A stretch of DNA of 9,721 nucleotides from Alphaproteobacteria bacterium UBA6062. GTDB lineage: Bacteria > Pseudomonadota > Alphaproteobacteria > Sneathiellales > Sneathiellaceae. The stretch is from the NCBI GenBank assembly GCA_002428885.1, contig DIYE01000286.1, positions 1 to 9,721 on the forward strand, given 5' to 3'. The number at the start of each line of letters is the position of its first letter. Within the stretch, counting starts at the first letter, position 1. Of the stretch, positions 6,994 through 9,721 are shown piece by piece. A program made the position numbers and the translations under genes. The notes beneath the pieces were generated by a model that searched no databases, was not told the origin of the DNA, and saw only the letters and a program-made list of their open reading frames with translations.

Positions 6994-7033
6994 TTTAATA
7001 ATAAAACACTCTATATGTCTGAGATGGAATATT

Positions 7034-8236
7034 ATGCCAGCCGTGTTTCTTTCAATTTTCCTGGACCTGGTCGGGTTTGGGGTTATTTTGCCGCTCCTGC
7101 CCTTTTATGCGGAGCATTATGGCGCAACGGCTTTTATGGTCACCTGGCTGGCAACCGGCTTTTCTGTTTTCCAGCTTGTGTTTTCCTCAATCTGGGGACG
7201 CTTATCTGACCGCATCGGTCGCCGCCCGGTTTTTCTGGCCTGTCTGGCGGTGAGCGCTGTTGCCTATCTTTGGACGGGCCTTGCAGAAAGTTTTGCTGTC
7301 CTGATCCTGGCCCGCTGCATCAGCGGCATTGCCTCCGGGAAGATTTCAGTGGCCCAGGCAATCATTGCCGATATTACAACCCCTGAAAACCGGGCAAAAG
7401 GCATGGGGATGATTGGTGCAGCCTTTGGGCTTGGCTTTACTCTCGGACCCGCTATCGGCGCTTTTATGGTCGGCAATGACCCTGCTAACCCCGACTTTCA
7501 ATCCCCGATGTTCCTGGCCGCCGGTCTTTCCTTTTTGGGATTGATCCTGGCCTTTTTTACTGTGAAGGAAAGCCTGTCAGAGGACGACAAAACGGCCGCC
7601 AGGGAAACCGTAAGGCTTCCTATAAAAGAACAGTTTAACGTCATCACAGCATCACCGGCCGTGATCTGGCTGATCGGTTCTTTCTTTATCGTCAGCTTTG
7701 TCTTCAGTCAGGTAGAAACCCTGTTTCCTCTCTGGACGGAGCGTAACTATGGATGGACACCAAAGGATCTTGGATACTGCTTTGCCTATATCGGGATTAT
7801 TCTGGTAATCGTCCAGGGCCGGCTGATCGGCCCACTGACCAAATGGCTGGGAGAACCTAAACTGCTGCTGGTGGGCCTCGGTCTTCTGGTTATGGGTCTG
7901 TATGCAACGACAATGGCATTTCATTTCAGCCTGTTTATTGTCGCCATCACCTTAATGAGCCTGGGGATCGCCATTCTGAACCCCACCCATTCAGCGCTCA
8001 TCAGCCTTGTTTCCGCCAAAGGACAACAGGGTAGCACCCTCGGTATAGCCAATAGCTTTTCAGGATTGGGGCGTGTTTTCGGGCCGCTCTGGGGCGGAGC
8101 CTTCTTTGAATTTGTCGATTATGACATGCCCCTGCTGATCGGCGGCACCATCACCGTTATCTTTTTAATCCTGGTAACCCGCGTTGTCCGCACCCTACCC
8201 TCTGATACGGAAAGTGCTGAAGCCTCCGGGCCTTAA
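7034..8236 (+). CDS. MFS transporter, DHA1/TCR (Tet-like) efflux family
   Basis: This is a 12-helix major facilitator, probably a proton-driven drug or metabolite exporter of the inner membrane. Visible signatures, numbered from the ATG at 7034 (400 aa), are the family N-terminus DLVGFGVILPLLPFY (11-25), motif A GRLSDRIGRRP (55-65), motif B around Arg94 (LILARCISGIASG), and the antiporter motif C GAAFGLGFTLGPAIG (128-142). The start at 7034 is preferred because it matches the usual N-terminus of Tet-like exporters. An in-frame ATG at 6977 would add 19 residues and lie inside the inverted repeat at 6970-6993. The ribosome binding site at 7034 is weak (TGGA, 5 bases upstream), so 6977 cannot be excluded. 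The last bases TTAA are shared with the converging gene's stop. The substrate is unknown. Confidence 0.92.
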   Translation: MPAVFLSIFLDLVGFGVILPLLPFYAEHYGATAFMVTWLATGFSVFQLVFSSIWGRLSDRIGRRPVFLACLAVSAVAYLWTGLAESFAVLILARCISGIASGKISVAQAIIADITTPENRAKGMGMIGAAFGLGFTLGPAIGAFMVGNDPANPDFQSPMFLAAGLSFLGLILAFFTVKESLSEDDKTAARETVRLPIKEQFNVITASPAVIWLIGSFFIVSFVFSQVETLFPLWTERNYGWTPKDLGYCFAYIGIILVIVQGRLIGPLTKWLGEPKLLLVGLGLLVMGLYATTMAFHFSLFIVAITLMSLGIAILNPTHSALISLVSAKGQQGSTLGIANSFSGLGRVFGPLWGGAFFEFVDYDMPLLIGGTITVIFLILVTRVVRTLPSDTESAEASGP

Positions 8237-9721
8237 GAATTTGAATCCAGGGCATCCGCCAACATCAGGAAAACCTTTCCGATATCCGAACTCATATAGG
8301 TTTCGACCAGGAGTTCTGAAAATTCCGTTTCCTCGGTCTCTTTCAGCAACCTGTCAAAGGCTTCACAATACTGATCCGCATAGCGCCTGAAATCGCCGTT
8401 CTCACGATACAGGCTGCGGATCTTGTCGGCATCCCGGCTTTTTACAAGCCGCTTGGTGAAGATACTCTTCTCTCCGCGACGATAGCGTTTCCAGAGATCA
8501 TCCGGCAGCGTGTTATCGATATTGCGGGCAAGATCGATGGACAGGGAATGCAGGCTGTCGAGGATAAAGGAGGCCGATTTCCGGTAAGCCTGCCCGGCCT
8601 CCGCCTGGTGCTTATCGTCGATTTCTTCCCGTTGTTTTTCAAGGGCAGCCGCAGCCTCTTTCAGGCGATCCGTCTGCTTTTGGTATTTCAGGCTGGCGAT
8701 TAGGGCCTCTTCAGCAGCGACAGAGGTGGTTTCCCGCAGGTTTCCGCTTTCTGTTTTCAAGATCTCTGCCGTTTCATTTATCGAGTTCCGAACCTGCTTG
8801 GCAGTTACTTCCAGTCGCTGACGCTGCTGTTCAAACTGCTCCGTCAGGGCTTTGGACCCTTCCTCTGCCTGTTTGGAATAGTTCAGCAATTCAATCGCCT
8901 TACTCCGGAAAGCATGGGTCGCCCTCTCTCCGATAGCGCCTGCCTCACGGCTCGCATCCGTCATGCTGCTCATGACATATTCCAGATCACTTTGGACCTT
9001 ATGACGCGTTTTCTCGATTTCAGACTTATGCCGCTCCAGCGCCTGGTCCGCATGATTAATCCCGCTGAGCATCAGTTCACTGGCCTTCGCCAGTTCTACA
9101 GTCTTCCGCCTGAAAGCTTCTCCTGCGACATCAGCCTGATGATTGGTCGCCTGTAGGAGTTTCGACCGGTCTCCCAGCGTATTGCGGACTTCCTCGGCCC
9201 GGTCCGCCAGTTGGCGCGCCACTTCGGCCAGGGAGGCTGTTTCATCTCGCAGGGATTTCTCCATAGCCTCCGCATGTTCCCGCGCTTTTTCGGCAATGCC
9301 CGCCAGGATATCCAGTTTTTCATTAGCGCCCTCGCTGGCACTGGACAGATTTTCAATATTCTGGGCTGCCCGATCAGCAAGACGGCTGCTTTCCTCACTG
9401 GCCTTAATGGCCGTATGCTCAAGGGTATCAAGCTGATCCCGGGCCTGATCACCCATCGCCCGCAACTCTGCAGACGCTCTTTCAGCCGTCTTGGCAAGTT
9501 CCGCTGTCTGGGAATGGGCGGCTTCGCCCGATTGCCGGGCCTGCAGGGTTGCCCGCTCTGCTGTCGCCAGGAAGTCCTGATGCAGGCGCATGGTTTCTTC
9601 GATAGCGGTCTGGATCTTGAGGCGGGACTGATCTGCCGATGCCCCCAGCTCCCGCTGTTTCGCTTCCAGTTCATCGGAAGCCGCTTTGATGGTTTTCGAA
9701 CTTCTTTCTGCGCGGAGTTCA
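8233..9721 (-). CDS. Large coiled-coil protein with conserved-looking C-terminal domain (5' end outside window)
   Basis: The - strand frame stays open from the stop at 8233 to the right edge, giving 495 visible residues; the first visible Met (9591) is internal. About fragment residues 1-375 are nearly continuous amphipathic helix, rich in Ala, Glu, Lys, Arg and Gln and almost free of Pro, with loosely repeated stretches such as LADRAAQNIENL and LAEVARQLADRAEEV. This suggests a long coiled coil of cytoskeletal, polar or apolipoprotein-like type. The last 110 or so residues (from about 384) form a compact domain with LPDDLWKRYRRGEKSIFTKRL (around 405-425), a charged helical region and the end SSDIGKVFLMLADAL. 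From memory, this C-terminal domain recurs in large alphaproteobacterial coiled-coil proteins, possibly of the TipN or growth-pole type; that link is an inference I could not test. No catalytic motif is visible. It converges on the MFS gene with a 4-bp overlap. Confidence 0.82.
   Translation of the reverse strand, partial: ELRAERSSKTIKAASDELEAKQRELGASADQSRLKIQTAIEETMRLHQDFLATAERATLQARQSGEAAHSQTAELAKTAERASAELRAMGDQARDQLDTLEHTAIKASEESSRLADRAAQNIENLSSASEGANEKLDILAGIAEKAREHAEAMEKSLRDETASLAEVARQLADRAEEVRNTLGDRSKLLQATNHQADVAGEAFRRKTVELAKASELMLSGINHADQALERHKSEIEKTRHKVQSDLEYVMSSMTDASREAGAIGERATHAFRSKAIELLNYSKQAEEGSKALTEQFEQQRQRLEVTAKQVRNSINETAEILKTESGNLRETTSVAAEEALIASLKYQKQTDRLKEAAAALEKQREEIDDKHQAEAGQAYRKSASFILDSLHSLSIDLARNIDNTLPDDLWKRYRRGEKSIFTKRLVKSRDADKIRSLYRENGDFRRYADQYCEAFDRLLKETEETEFSELLVETYMSSDIGKVFLMLADALDSNS

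Noticed and set aside
1..9721. A defence, mobile or otherwise undescribed multi-gene system; CRISPR, tRNA, rRNA or insertion sequence
   Set aside because: All sizeable coding regions belong to recognisable housekeeping, transport, metabolic or structural families. I saw no repeat arrays, transposase motifs, terminal inverted repeats or tRNA-like folds.

Overview
This 9.7 kb window looks like an ordinary stretch of a bacterial chromosome, most probably from an alphaproteobacterium. It is tightly packed, has intermediate GC, and shows no mobile elements, tRNA, rRNA or CRISPR. The lineage is an inference from the typA, acyl-CoA dehydrogenase and acyl-CoA ligase sequence types and from the C-terminal domain of the large coiled-coil protein at the right edge. 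I cannot name a genus.

Layout from left to right. (1) On the + strand is the 3' end of an acyl-CoA dehydrogenase gene cut by the left edge. A DMT/EamA-family exporter follows after 2 bp, so the two are probably translated from one message. (2) After a 115-bp gap with a good sigma70-type promoter comes typA/bipA, a complete ribosome-associated GTPase gene. It is followed by a tiny (73-aa) stand-alone biotin carrier of the BLAP type. (3) A strong two-way terminator closes this block. (4) On the - strand lie two tandem paralogous small membrane proteins (COG3671-like). Upstream of them, in the same direction, is a 629-aa AMP-forming acyl-CoA ligase with a C-terminal extension. (5) A 174-bp divergent intergenic region separates the ligase from a + strand MFS (DHA1/TCR-like) exporter. 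(6) The exporter converges on a large - strand coiled-coil protein that runs off the right edge. The two stop codons overlap in a shared TTAA.

There is a loose metabolic theme of acyl-CoA formation and oxidation (ligase, dehydrogenase, biotin carrier), but these genes are in separate transcription units and I see no evidence of one pathway. I did not find a convincing undescribed system. The items most worth a second look are the coiled-coil protein with its conserved-looking C-terminal domain, the orphan biotin carrier with no carboxylase nearby, the duplicated COG3671 pair with an operator-like repeat before the second copy, and the hairpin between the ligase and the first of these.
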